NCBI RefSeq assembly: GCF_049532965.1
Contig: NZ_CP186694.1
Location: 2,170,001 to 2,234,000 of the forward strand
Reading direction: 5' to 3'
Origin: Roseateles sp049532965
GTDB lineage: Bacteria; Pseudomonadota; Gammaproteobacteria; Burkholderiales; Burkholderiaceae_C
DNA: 64,000 nucleotides
In this document: positions 17,527 to 26,340 of the stretch, one piece after another
How the letters are laid out: every line of letters begins with the position of its first letter
Position numbering within the stretch: the stretch's first letter is position 1
The notes under the pieces: generated by a model
Databases searched by the model: none
What the model was told of the DNA's origin: nothing
What the model saw: only the letters and a program-made list of their open reading frames with translations
Program-made: the position numbers and the translations under genes

Positions 17527-18489
17527 GCCGGTCGTCGTGCGGGCTTCCAGCTCGCGATGGGCGCGCTGGACCTCGTCGAACGGATAGCGCTGCTCGACCT
17601 CGATCTTCACCGCGCCGCGCTCGACGGCATCGAACAGGTCGCCGGCGATCTCCTGCGTCGCCTCGAGCGAGTGCAGATGCACGAACACCGAGGGACGCGT
17701 CAGGTACAGCGCCTTGGCCGACAACGCGCCCAGCGCCACCGGCGGGACCGCCCCCGACGCATTGCCGAAGCTGACCATCAACCCGAACGGGCGCAGGCTC
17801 GCCAGCGAGCCCTCCCAGGTCGATGCGCCCACCGAGTCATAGACCACCTTCACGCCCTGCCCGCCGGTGATCTCCTTGACGCGATCGGCGAAGTTCTCCT
17901 TCGAATAGTTGATCGCGAACTCAGCCCCATGATCGAGCGCCAGCTGGCACTTCGCGTCGCTGCCGGCGGTGGCAATGAGGCGCAAGCCCAGCGCCTTCGC
18001 CCACTGGCACGCGATCAGCCCGACACCGCCGGCGGCCGCGTGGAAGAGCACATGGTCGCCCGCCTGCAGCCCGCCCTGCGGCAGCGTGCGGCGCAGCAGG
18101 TATTGCACCGTCATGCCCTTGAGCATCATCGCGGCGCCCTGCTCGAAGCTGAGGAAGTCCGGCAGCTTCACCACGCAGCGCGCAGGCATCACGCGCGCGG
18201 TCGCGTAGGCGCCGGTCGGCGTGCTCGCATAGGCGGCGCGATCGCCGGCCTTGAGATGGGTGACGCCCTCGCCGACCGCCTCGACGATGCCGGCGCCCTC
18301 CATGCCGAGTCCCGTCGGCAGCGGCACCGGATAGACGCCGCTGCGGTGGTAGATGTCGATGTAGTTGAGGCCGCAGGCGACGTGGCGGATGCGGATCTCG
18401 CCGGGCCCGGGATCGCCGACCTCCACCCGCTCGATCGTCAGGACCTCCGGTCCACCGGTTTGCGAGATGCGCACGGCTCTGTCGCTCAT
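17506..18489 (-). CDS. NADPH:quinone reductase (zeta-crystallin type, MDR superfamily)
   Basis: 327 residues from ATG 18489 (MSDRAVRISQTGGPEVLTIE). Members are zinc-free NADPH-dependent quinone oxidoreductases of the cytosol. Landmarks are HVACGLNYIDIYHRSGVYP, the GroES-like core GMEGAGIVEAVGEGV, the Rossmann motif AAAGGVGLIACQWAKALG and VVYDSVGASTWEGSLASL. Cys residues for structural zinc are absent, as expected for the Qor subgroup. It has the usual family length. It is divergent from the DMT transporter gene by about 95 bp. Confidence 0.94.
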
Positions 18490-18584
18490 CAGGGTTCTCC
18501 TCAAGGGGGGATGTCGCTCGCGCGTCGCCCGACGCGTCGAATGCGGCTATCGTGCCAGCCTCCCGCCCCGAGCGCATCGCCGCG

Positions 18585-19496
18585 ATGACCTTGACCCCAC
18601 GACTTGCCCTGATGCTGACGCTGCCGCCACTGCTGTGGGCCGGCAACGCGGTCGTGGGCCGGTCGGTCGGTCCGCTGGTGCCGCCGTTGCTGCTCAACGC
18701 GATGCGCTGGACGCTGGCCTTCCTGCTGCTCGTACCGCTGGCCCGCACGTTACTGCAAGACCTGGCCCCGCTGCGGCAACGCTGGGGCTACTTCGCCTTG
18801 ACCGGGCTGCTCGGCATGGGCTGCTACAACGCGCTGCAGTACCAGGCGCTGCACAGCTCGACGGCGCTCAACGTGACGCTGATCGCCGCCAGCCTGCCAG
18901 TGTGGATGCTGGCGGTGGGCGCCCTGCTCCACCAGGTCTGGCCGACGCGCCGGCAACTGGCGGGCGCGGCGCTGTCGCTGATCGGGGTGGCGCTGGTGAT
19001 CTCGCGCGGCCGCCTGGACCGGCTGGCCCAGGTGCAGTTCGTCGTGGGCGACTTGCTGATGCTGCTGGCCGTCCTCTGCTGGGCCTTCTACAGCTGGCTG
19101 CTCGCCCGGCCGCCGGCGCACATGCAGGGCGAGCGCCGGCCCGACTGGGACTGGGCCGGACTGCTGATGGCGCAGCTGCTGTTCGGGCTGGGGTTCAGCT
19201 GGGCTTCGGCCGGCGCGGAGCAGGCCATGGGCGCGGCGCCGGTGCAATGGGGCTGGCCGCTGGCGGCGGCACTCGTCTACGTGGCCGTCGGGCCATCGCT
19301 GATCGCCTACCGGTGCTGGGGACTGGGCGTCGCCCAGGCCGGTCCGACGCTCGCCGCCTTCTTCGGCAACCTCACGCCGGTGTTCGCCGCGCTGATGTCG
19401 GCGGCGATGCTGGGCGAGTGGCCGTCGTGGTTCCACGGCGCGGCCTTCGCCTTGATCGCGGCGGGAATCCTGGTGTCCTCAGCGAAGCGGGCCTGA
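18585..19496 (+). CDS. DMT-superfamily (EamA) permease
   Basis: 303 residues from ATG 18585, with a GTG at 18552 as an alternative. Ten hydrophobic segments form two EamA repeats. Typical motifs are LPPLLWAGNAVVGRSVG at the start, ALQYQALHSSTALNVTLIAA in repeat 1 and AGPTLAAFFGNLTPVFAALM near the end. These permeases export amino acids or other metabolites, and substrate cannot be inferred. It is divergent from the quinone reductase gene and convergent with the SDR gene. Confidence 0.9.
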   Translation: MTLTPRLALMLTLPPLLWAGNAVVGRSVGPLVPPLLLNAMRWTLAFLLLVPLARTLLQDLAPLRQRWGYFALTGLLGMGCYNALQYQALHSSTALNVTLIAASLPVWMLAVGALLHQVWPTRRQLAGAALSLIGVALVISRGRLDRLAQVQFVVGDLLMLLAVLCWAFYSWLLARPPAHMQGERRPDWDWAGLLMAQLLFGLGFSWASAGAEQAMGAAPVQWGWPLAAALVYVAVGPSLIAYRCWGLGVAQAGPTLAAFFGNLTPVFAALMSAAMLGEWPSWFHGAAFALIAAGILVSSAKRA

Positions 19497-19574
19497 GTCG
19501 ACGGTACCCGGATCGGAAGGTGCGGCGCCAGAAGCTGCCGCGCCAGCAGGGACCAGCTTCAGAAGGGACCGTCG

Positions 19575-20363
19575 TCAGAAGGTGCCCGGATAGGCGCCGC
19601 CATCCAGCAGGATGTTCTGCCCGGTCAGGTAGCCCGCATGGGCCGAGCACATCAGCGCGCAGATCGCGCCGAATTCCGCCGCGCTGCCGAAGCGCTGCGC
19701 CGGGATCGCCGCCATGCGCCGGGCCCGCACCTCATCGATCGGCTGACCGGCCTTTTGCGCGCCAGCGGCCATCGTCTTCTGCAGGCGCTCGGTGTCGAAG
19801 GCCCCTGGCAGCAGGTTGTTGATCGTGACATTGCGGCCGGCGATGCGGGCCTGCCGCGCGATGCCGGCCACGAAGCCGGTCAGGCCGGAGCGCGCACCGT
19901 TGGACAGCCCCAGCACATCGATCGGGGCCTTCACGGCGCCGGAGGTGATGTTGACGATGCGGCCGAAGCCGCGATCGGCCATCGCATCGACGGTCGCCTT
20001 GATGAGCGCGATCGGCGTGAGCATGTTGGCGTCGAGCGCGGCGAGCCACTGCTCGCGTTCCCAGTCGCGGAAGTCGCCCGGCGGCGGACCGCCGGCGTTG
20101 TTGATCAGGATGTCCACCTGCGGCGCGGCCGCGAGCGCCGCCGCGCGGCCGGCCTCGGTGGTGATGTCGCCAGCGACGGCCACGACCTGCACCGCGGGAT
20201 TGAGCGTCCGCAACCGGGCCGCCTGCGCCTGCAGCGCCTCATCGCCGCGCGCGGTGATCACCACGTTGGCGCCTTCGGCCACCAGCGCCTCGGCGCATCC
20301 CGCGCCCAGGCCCTTCGAAGCCGCGCACACCAAGGCCCAGCGGCCCGTCAGTCCCAAGTCCAT
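19575..20363 (-). CDS. SDR-family protein with atypical active site
   Basis: 262 residues from ATG 20363 (MDLGLTGRWALVCAASKGLG). It has a Rossmann fold with cofactor motif AASKGLGAGCAEAL, NNAGG and VNITSG. Where classical SDRs have Y-x3-K, this protein reads GLSNGARSGLTGF, so both Tyr and Lys are replaced. This matches a known atypical subgroup resembling beta-ketoacyl-ACP reductases but lacking the standard tetrad. C-terminal INNLLPGAFDTERLQK and GYLTGQNILLDGGAYPGTF are normal for the fold. The catalytic activity is therefore uncertain. It is convergent with the DMT gene and followed upstream by a short GATGTC repeat. Confidence 0.88.
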   Translation of the reverse strand: MDLGLTGRWALVCAASKGLGAGCAEALVAEGANVVITARGDEALQAQAARLRTLNPAVQVVAVAGDITTEAGRAAALAAAPQVDILINNAGGPPPGDFRDWEREQWLAALDANMLTPIALIKATVDAMADRGFGRIVNITSGAVKAPIDVLGLSNGARSGLTGFVAGIARQARIAGRNVTINNLLPGAFDTERLQKTMAAGAQKAGQPIDEVRARRMAAIPAQRFGSAAEFGAICALMCSAHAGYLTGQNILLDGGAYPGTF

Positions 20364-20376
20364 GTCGATCTCTCCG

Positions 20377-20431
20377 TCGTCGATGTCCGCCGTTGATGTC
20401 GCCGTCGATGTCCGCCGTCGATGTCCGTCGT
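20377..20431. repeat. Degenerate tandem repeat (unit about 13 bp, cgatgtccgccgt)
   Basis: Four imperfect copies of TCGATGTCCGCCG lie between the SDR start and the stop of the DMT permease gene. It is non-coding and a possible slippage product. Confidence 0.6.
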
Positions 20432-20446
20432 GGCCCGCTGTGGCGA

Positions 20447-21385
20447 TCAGCGCCGCTGCCGCGCGAGCAGCCACACGCCGCCCAGCACCAGCACCGTGCC
20501 CGCGACGACCCAGCCGGTGAGCGGCTCGTCGAGGATCAGCACGCCCATCAGTATCGTGGACATGGGGCCGACCATGCCGGTCTGCGCCGCGATGCCCGCT
20601 CCCATGCGCTCGATCGCCATCATGACCATCAGCACCGGGGCGAAGGTGCAGGCGATGGCATTGAGCACCGACAGCCACCACACCGCCGGCGCCAGTTCCG
20701 CAAGCCCGGACACCGGACGCGTCAGCAGGAACTGCGCGATGCAGAAGCCGCACGCGACCGAGGTCGCCAGCCCGGTGAGCCGCATGGCGCCGATGCGCCG
20801 GACCCATTCGCCGCTGTAGACGAGGTACAGCGCGTACGAGATCGCGCTGCCGAAGACCAGCGCGCTGCCCAGCCACACGTTCGCACCCGCGACCTGCAGC
20901 TCATGCCCGAAGACCAGCAACACGCCCGCATAGCTGACGGCCAGCGCGCCCGCCTGCCGCAGCGTCACGCGGCGACCGAAGAGCGCCCACGACAGCAGCA
21001 GGACGATGGTCGGGTTGAGGTACAGGATCAGGCGCTCGAAGCTCGCGGTGACGTAGGCCAGGCCGGCGAAGTCGAGAAAGCTCGCGAGGTAGTAGCCGCT
21101 GAAGCCCAGGCCGAGCACGGCGAGCTTCTCGCGACCGCTCAGCGCGGGCTTGCCGCGTCCGGCCCACCAGGCGAGCGCGAGGAACAGCGGCAGCGCCAGC
21201 AGCATGCGCAGCATCAGCAGCGTGATGGCGTCGACGCCATGACGGTAGGCGAGCTTGACGATGATCGCCTTGCCGGAGAACCCGATGGCGCCTCCGATCG
21301 CCAGCAGCAGGCCGCTGAGCGGCACCTGCGCGGGCGCGGCGGCGGCGGAGGGGGCGGACGGGCTCGCCGGCGTGGGACTGCTCAT
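20447..21385 (-). CDS. DMT-superfamily (EamA) permease
   Basis: 312 residues with ten predicted membrane helices in two EamA halves (GAIGFSGKAIIVKLAYRHG, YYLASFLDFAGLAYVTASFE, LILYLNPTIVLLLSW, TGMVGPMSTILMGVLILDEP). The first about 20 residues are a Ser/Pro/Ala tail. The substrate is unknown; the family exports metabolites or drugs. It probably lies upstream of the SDR gene in the same transcript (83 bp gap). Confidence 0.9.
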   Translation of the reverse strand: MSSPTPASPSAPSAAAAPAQVPLSGLLLAIGGAIGFSGKAIIVKLAYRHGVDAITLLMLRMLLALPLFLALAWWAGRGKPALSGREKLAVLGLGFSGYYLASFLDFAGLAYVTASFERLILYLNPTIVLLLSWALFGRRVTLRQAGALAVSYAGVLLVFGHELQVAGANVWLGSALVFGSAISYALYLVYSGEWVRRIGAMRLTGLATSVACGFCIAQFLLTRPVSGLAELAPAVWWLSVLNAIACTFAPVLMVMMAIERMGAGIAAQTGMVGPMSTILMGVLILDEPLTGWVVAGTVLVLGGVWLLARQRR

Positions 21386-21560
21386 GACGGGCGATTCTAG
21401 GAATCGGGCGCGGCGGCGCGTTCGCGAAGGGACAACGCACGATGCGGTCTGCGCCCGGCCGTCTCGCGATCGTGGCGCGGATGCGCGTTTAGCCGCATGA
21501 GGGCGTCATGGTGCGGCACCCATAATCGGCCGCCATGAGGGTTGGACAGAGGGACGGGAC

Positions 21561-23123
21561 GTGGCCCTGATGAAGACTTCGTTGCGCAGCGCGGTCATCC
21601 TCGCGCTGCTGGTGGGCCTGGCCCTGCCGACCGGCGGCGTGCTGCTGTACGAGCAGCAGTTGAGCCGCCGCGTCGTGATGGAGGACCTGCGGCGCGACCT
21701 CTCGCGCATCACGGAGGTGCTGGCCCTGTCGCTCGCGGAACCGATCTGGCAGGTGTCGCCCGACCTGGCCGAGCCGATGGTGAAGGCGCAGGTGGAAGAC
21801 CCCCGCTTCGTCTCGGTGGTCGTGACGGAGAGTTCGGCGCAGCAGCCCTTCGTCGAGTTCCACCGCGGCACGCTGGACGAGGCGATGACGCTCAGCGAGA
21901 CCCGCTCCGTGCTGCGCGATGGGCGGGAGATCGCCAAGCTGACCGTGGTCATGAGCGCCGAACCGCTGATGGCCCGCAAGCGCGACGAGCTCTGGAGCGC
22001 GCTGTGGCGCAGCCTGCTCACCTTGACGGTGTCGCTCGCGCTGATCCTCGTGGTCATGCAGCGCCGCGTGCTGCGCCCGATGGCCAGGCTGTCCGACGCG
22101 GCCGATGAACTGGCCTCGGGCCAGCTCGACAAGCCGCTCGCGTTCGGCGGCGAAGACGAGATCGCTCGCGTCGGCAAGGCGATGGAACGCATGCGGCTGG
22201 CGCTGCTCAAGGCCTTCGACGACCTGCGAGGCCATGCCAGCACGCTGGAGGATCAGGTCGCGCAGCGCACCGCGCAATTGACCGAGACCAACGTCGAGCT
22301 GACCCAGGCGCTCGCCCATCTCAAGACCGCCCAGCGCGAGCTGGTCGAGTCGGAGAAGCTGGCCTCGCTCGGCCGTCTGGTGGCGGGCGTGGCCCACGAG
22401 CTCAACACGCCGCTGGGCAATGCGCTGACGGTGGTCTCGGCCCTCGAGGACCGCTGGGGCAAGCTGGACCGCATGCTGACCGACAACACGCCGATGCGGC
22501 GCAGCCAGTTGGAGGAGCTCGTCAAGGACACGCGGCGCGGTCAGGACATCCTGCATCGCAACGTGCAGAAGGCCGCCGACCTGGTGCGCGACTTCAAGCA
22601 GGTCGCCATCGACCAGACCAGCGACACGCGTCGCGACTTCGAACTGGCGCAAGTGGTCGAGGACGTGCTCGTCATGGTCGAGCCCAGCTTCAAGCACACG
22701 CCCTTCCGCATCGCCACCGACCTGCATCCCGACCTGCGCATGAGCAGCTATCCCGGCGCGCTCGGCCAGGTGCTCACCAACCTCCTGATGAACGCGCTGG
22801 TCCACGCCTTCGAGGGGCAGGACCACGGTAAGGTGACCGTCAGCTGCCGGCGGCTCGATGACCTTCAGGTCGAGCTGTCCGTCAGCGACGACGGCCGCGG
22901 CATGGACGCCTCCGTCGTGCGCCGCATCTTCGATCCGTTCTTCACGACCAAGCTCGGCAAAGGTGGCTCGGGACTCGGCATGCACATCGTCCACAACATC
23001 GTGACCCATGTGCTCGGCGGGCAGATCGACGTGGTCTCCCACCCCGGCGAGGGCACCCGCATGACCCTGCGCCTGCCGGTCGACGCGCCACTGCGCGCCA
23101 CCGGCGAGGAACGCCTCGGCTGA
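21561..23123 (+). CDS. Membrane sensor histidine kinase with HAMP domain (orphan)
   Basis: 520 residues from GTG 21561 with an upstream AGAGGGAC site (ATG 21570 is possible). TM1 is at about 12-30. A short periplasmic domain (about 31-145) follows, with a LAEPIWQVSPD stretch. TM2 is at about 152-170, then HAMP (RRVLRPMARLSDAADELASG) and a coiled coil (VAQRTAQLTETNVELTQAL). The phospho-acceptor lies in GRLVAGVAHELNTPLGNAL. The ATPase domain shows LLMNALVHAFEG, DDGRGMD and GGSGLGMHIVHNIV. The HELNTPLGN type is common among kinases that work with NtrC-like or orphan regulators. No regulator is adjacent. It ends 4 bases from the convergent small membrane gene. Confidence 0.92.
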   Translation: MALMKTSLRSAVILALLVGLALPTGGVLLYEQQLSRRVVMEDLRRDLSRITEVLALSLAEPIWQVSPDLAEPMVKAQVEDPRFVSVVVTESSAQQPFVEFHRGTLDEAMTLSETRSVLRDGREIAKLTVVMSAEPLMARKRDELWSALWRSLLTLTVSLALILVVMQRRVLRPMARLSDAADELASGQLDKPLAFGGEDEIARVGKAMERMRLALLKAFDDLRGHASTLEDQVAQRTAQLTETNVELTQALAHLKTAQRELVESEKLASLGRLVAGVAHELNTPLGNALTVVSALEDRWGKLDRMLTDNTPMRRSQLEELVKDTRRGQDILHRNVQKAADLVRDFKQVAIDQTSDTRRDFELAQVVEDVLVMVEPSFKHTPFRIATDLHPDLRMSSYPGALGQVLTNLLMNALVHAFEGQDHGKVTVSCRRLDDLQVELSVSDDGRGMDASVVRRIFDPFFTTKLGKGGSGLGMHIVHNIVTHVLGGQIDVVSHPGEGTRMTLRLPVDAPLRATGEERLG

Positions 23124-23127
23124 GGCC

Positions 23128-23349
23128 TTATTGCGAAGCGGCCGACGCCGCCGCCGAGGCCGCTTCCGTCGGAATCGCCGCGGACGCCGCTGCAATCGCG
23201 GCCGAGGCCGCATCGCTCGCCGCCTGGTCAGCGTGGCCTCCAGTCACATCGTGCTTCTCCCCCGTCAAATCAATGTTGCCGCCACTCTTCATCAGCACGA
23301 ACAGCGCAATCGCGGCGAAGACGATGAATCCAAGAACGAGTTTCCACAT
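23128..23349 (-). CDS. Small single-helix membrane protein with Ala-rich tail
   Basis: 73 residues: an N-terminal transmembrane helix (MWKLVLGFIVFAAIALFVLM), a short polar linker (KSGGNIDLTGEKHDVTGGH) and a low-complexity Ala/Ser tail. The sequence style matches small membrane proteins I have seen in Burkholderiales genomes, but I cannot assign a function. It lies between the HAMP kinase and the transporter terminator. Confidence 0.7.
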   Translation of the reverse strand: MWKLVLGFIVFAAIALFVLMKSGGNIDLTGEKHDVTGGHADQAASDAASAAIAAASAAIPTEAASAAASAASQ

Positions 23350-23463
23350 GATGTCGGAGGCTCCTGAGCAGGGCTCGGTTGATTGATGTTGTCGACTGCT
23401 GGGCAGACCTCCCCATTCTTTGAAGGTTTGCTGACAGGAGGCTGAGAGCCGGGGCGCAACGAA

Positions 23464-23487
23464 AAAGGGCGGCCGAAGCCGCCCTTT
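23464..23487 (-). terminator. Rho-independent terminator of the MHS transporter gene
   Basis: A perfect 10-bp stem AAAGGGCGGC/GCCGCCCTTT with a TTCG loop. On the minus strand it is followed by TTC, giving a CCCTTTTTC run just after the transporter stop at 23506. Confidence 0.9.
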
Positions 23488-23505
23488 GGAATGTGCGTCG
23501 TGTGC

Positions 23506-25191
23506 TCAGTCGCGGGCGTAGATGTCCACGTCCTTCGTCTCGCGCACGAACAGCAGGCCAATCACCAACGTCATCGCAGCGATGCCGATCGGATACCAGA
23601 GGCCGTGATAGATGTTGCCGTTCTGCGCCACCATCGCAAAACTGATCGACGGCAGCAGACCACCGAACCAGCCATTGCCAATGTGATACGGCAGGCTCAT
23701 CGAGGTGTAGCGGATGCGCGTCGGGAACAGCTCCACCAGCATCGCGGCGATCGGGCCGTAGACCATCGTCACGTATAGCACCAGCACCACCAGGATCGCA
23801 ACCACCAGCGGCGTGTTGACCTTCGCAGGATCCGCCTTCGCCGGATAACCCGCAGCCTTCATCGCGTCCGCCAGGTCCTTCTTGAACGCGGCAATCTTCT
23901 TCGTGCTCTCTTCGTCGAACTTGTGGCCGCCCGCGGTCAGCGTCGCCGTCGGCGCCTCGATGATCTTCTCGCCCACCTTCACCTGTCCCGTGCCGGCAGC
24001 GCCGCCCGGGACCGTTTCATAGTTCGCCGCGGCTTGCGCCAGCGCACGCTTGGCAATGTCGCAAGGCGTCGTGAAGTCGACGTCACGCGCCACCGGGCTG
24101 CCCTGGAACGAGCACTGCGCCGGGTCCGTCGTCAGCGTGATCTGCGCAGTGGCCTGCGCCTTCGCCAGGTCCGGGTTGGCCGCGTTGGTCAGCGCCTTGA
24201 ACAGCGGGAAGTACGTCAGGATCGCCAGCAGCAGGCCCGCCATGATGATCGGCTTGCGGCCGATCTTGTCGGACAGCGTGCCGAACACGACGAAGAACGG
24301 CGTGCCGATCAGCAGCGCCACCGCCACCATGATGTTCGCCGCCGCCGGGTCGACCTTGACCACGCTGGTCAGGAAGAACAGCGCGTAGAACTGGCCCGTG
24401 TACCAGACCACGCCCTGGCCCGCGACCAGGCCGAACAGCGCCAGCAGCACGATCTTCAGGTTCTTCCACTGGCCGAAGGACTCGGACAGCGGCGCCTTGG
24501 AGGTCTTGCCCTCCGACTTCATCTTCTGGAAGGCGGGCGACTCGTTCATCGACAGCCGGATCCACACGCTGATCGCCAGCAGCAGGATGGAGACGATGAA
24601 CGGAATGCGCCAGCCCCAGGCCGCGAAGGTCGCCTCGCCGAGCGCCGTGCGGGTGCCCAGGATGACGATCAGCGACAGGAACAGGCCCAGCGTCGCCGTG
24701 GTCTGGATCCACGAGGTGTACGCGCCGCGCTTGCCGTGCGGCGCATGCTCCGCCACATACGTGGCCGCGCCGCCGTACTCGCCGCCGAGCGCCAGGCCCT
24801 GCAGCAGACGCAGGCCGACCAGGATCACCGCCGCGGCGGGACCGATCGTGTCATAGGTGGGCAACACGCCGACGATGAACGTCGACAGGCCCATGATCAG
24901 GATCGTCACCAGGAAGGTGTACTTGCGGCCGATCATGTCGCCCAGCCGGCCGAACACCAGCGCGCCGAACGGACGCACGATGAAGCCCGCCGCGAAGGCC
25001 ATCAGCGACGCGATGAACTGCGCCGTCGGATCCAGGCCGGTGAAGAACTGCTTGCCGATGATGGCGGCCAGCGAGCCATACAGATAGAAGTCGTACCACT
25101 CGAACACCGTGCCCAGCGACGAGGCGAAGATGACCTTCTTCTCCTCCGCTGTCATCGGCGCGTTGGTGGTCACTGCGCTTGCAGTTGCCAT
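23506..25191 (-). CDS. MHS-family (ProP/ShiA-like) metabolite:H+ symporter
   Basis: 561 residues from ATG 25191 with site TTGAGGAGA. It is an MFS permease of the metabolite:H+ symporter family. It shows SSLGTVFEWYDFYLYGSLAA, RPFGALVFGRLGDMIGRKYT, GLRLLQGLALGGEYGGAATY, FGTLSDKIGRKPIIMAG and ELFPTRIRYTSMSLPYHIG. Twelve helices are predicted. An unusually long periplasmic loop of about 110 residues, with two Cys, lies between TM9 and TM10 (about residues 335-445, ending DPAKVNTP). Substrates of this family are organic acids, betaines or shikimate; none can be chosen here. It ends with ETKDVDIYARD, usual for one subgroup. Confidence 0.93.
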   Translation of the reverse strand: MATASAVTTNAPMTAEEKKVIFASSLGTVFEWYDFYLYGSLAAIIGKQFFTGLDPTAQFIASLMAFAAGFIVRPFGALVFGRLGDMIGRKYTFLVTILIMGLSTFIVGVLPTYDTIGPAAAVILVGLRLLQGLALGGEYGGAATYVAEHAPHGKRGAYTSWIQTTATLGLFLSLIVILGTRTALGEATFAAWGWRIPFIVSILLLAISVWIRLSMNESPAFQKMKSEGKTSKAPLSESFGQWKNLKIVLLALFGLVAGQGVVWYTGQFYALFFLTSVVKVDPAAANIMVAVALLIGTPFFVVFGTLSDKIGRKPIIMAGLLLAILTYFPLFKALTNAANPDLAKAQATAQITLTTDPAQCSFQGSPVARDVDFTTPCDIAKRALAQAAANYETVPGGAAGTGQVKVGEKIIEAPTATLTAGGHKFDEESTKKIAAFKKDLADAMKAAGYPAKADPAKVNTPLVVAILVVLVLYVTMVYGPIAAMLVELFPTRIRYTSMSLPYHIGNGWFGGLLPSISFAMVAQNGNIYHGLWYPIGIAAMTLVIGLLFVRETKDVDIYARD

Positions 25192-25440
25192 GGGGTTGTC
25201 TCCTCAATTCCCAGAACCATCGACCGATGGCCCTTGTGGCGGGACTATCCAAGCGCGCTCTGACCCGTTTCTGACGGCTTGCTTGCCTCAGGCTGACAAA
25301 CCCCGGAGCAACCCTCATCTCCGTTTTCTCGATGCGGAATTTCGAGGGCTGTGCGCCGCAGCAGAGGGTATGTCCCTACCTCTTTTTGTCAGCTCAAATC
25401 AACTGGAATCCGCCAGCTTCCGCCCAGGCATTGGCGAAGT

Positions 25441-25476
25441 CAGCGCATCAGCGGCTCAGCGGCTCAGCGGATCAGC
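25441..25476. repeat. 8-bp tandem repeat (AGCGGCTC type) at the isomerase stop codon
   Basis: The run AGCGCATC AGCGGCTC AGCGGCTC AGCGGATC AGCG begins beyond and includes the stop of the isomerase gene (25472). On the minus strand each unit starts with TGA; since the period is 8, stops occur in all frames. The rest of 25192-25440 holds no recognisable gene. Confidence 0.65.
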
Positions 25477-26113
25477 GTCGCTGGATGCCGGCAGGCAACG
25501 CGGCCGCCGCCTGCCAGGCCGGACCCTCGAACCACGGATCGCCGTCCACGCACGCGGCGACCATGTCGAGCGCGTCCAGGCCCCAGAAGAGCTTGTCGCC
25601 GACCGCGATCGTGGGCACGCCGAAGACGCCTCGCGCGAAGGCCGCATCGGTGGCTTCGCGCAAGGCCGCCTTCACCTCGTCGGAGGCCGGGTCGCGCGCA
25701 GGGGCGAGGGTCTCGGTCAGCGCCGCCAGCCGCGCCGGGTCGCCGGCGTCCAGCCCGCCGCGCCAGACGTGATGGAACACGCGCTCGACCGCATGACGGC
25801 CCGGCGTCTTTCCCGCCGGTGCCGTGGCCCAGAGCAGCCGCAGCAGGCCCAGCGGATTGAACGGATGCGCCGCAGGCAGGTCCAGCGGCACGCCCAGGCG
25901 GTGGCCGAGCCACTGCACCTGGCGGTAGGTCCAGTCCCGCTTGCCGGGGATCTCGGCCGGCCCCTTGTGGTCGAGCGACTTCAACAGCGCGCCAAACACG
26001 ATCGGCACGTAGCGCACCGCGACACTGCGGCCCGCGAGCACCTCGGGCAGGCGCTCGAACGCGATCGCCGCATACGGCGAAATGGGGTCGAAGTAGAAGT
26101 CGATCGTCGTCAT
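25472..26113 (-). CDS. 2-hydroxychromene-2-carboxylate isomerase family (DsbA-fold, NahD-like)
   Basis: 213 residues. This is a kappa-class GST/DsbA-fold enzyme that, in naphthalene catabolism, isomerises 2-hydroxychromene-2-carboxylate using glutathione. Landmarks are IDFYFDPISPYAAIAFERLP (SPY with the catalytic Ser), RYVPIVFGALLK, RDWTYRQVQWLGHRLG and GVFGVPTIAVGDKLFWGLD. No aromatic-degradation genes lie nearby, so the true substrate may differ. It is the last gene of a three-gene operon with 4-base ATGA overlaps (ybaK-type, DUF1289, this gene). Confidence 0.92.
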   Translation of the reverse strand: MTTIDFYFDPISPYAAIAFERLPEVLAGRSVAVRYVPIVFGALLKSLDHKGPAEIPGKRDWTYRQVQWLGHRLGVPLDLPAAHPFNPLGLLRLLWATAPAGKTPGRHAVERVFHHVWRGGLDAGDPARLAALTETLAPARDPASDEVKAALREATDAAFARGVFGVPTIAVGDKLFWGLDALDMVAACVDGDPWFEGPAWQAAAALPAGIQRR

Positions 26114-26340
26114 GCGGAGGTCTCCATGTCGTTGACGCCGTGCGAGCGCAGCAGCGCGCGGCGCTCGGGCAGCAGGCTCAGGATGCGCAGGCGCTCGTCG
26201 TCATCGGCCTTGCTCCAGCCGGCGATCTCGGGAATCGTGCGGGCGCATCCGCGGCACAAGGCGGTGGCCTCATGCATCTTGCAGACGTTGATGCAGGGCG
26301 ACGCGACGCGGCCTTCGGGCGTCCGGGCCACCGCGGTCAT
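26110..26340 (-). CDS. DUF1289 small cysteine-rich protein
   Basis: 76 residues with the DUF1289 pattern SPCINVCKM then LCRGCARTIPEIAGWS: four Cys in C-x3-C and C-x2-C arrangement suggesting metal or Fe-S binding. Function unknown; the family is widespread in proteobacteria. Its start overlaps the upstream ybaK-type stop and its stop overlaps the isomerase start (ATGA in both). Confidence 0.92.
   Translation of the reverse strand: MTAVARTPEGRVASPCINVCKMHEATALCRGCARTIPEIAGWSKADDDERLRILSLLPERRALLRSHGVNDMETSA

Noticed and set aside
19575..20876. Fusion of the SDR with an upstream 170-residue segment
   Set aside because: The upstream part reads opposite-frame sequence of the DMT permease gene; the SDR start MDLGLTGRWALV at 20363 fits the family.
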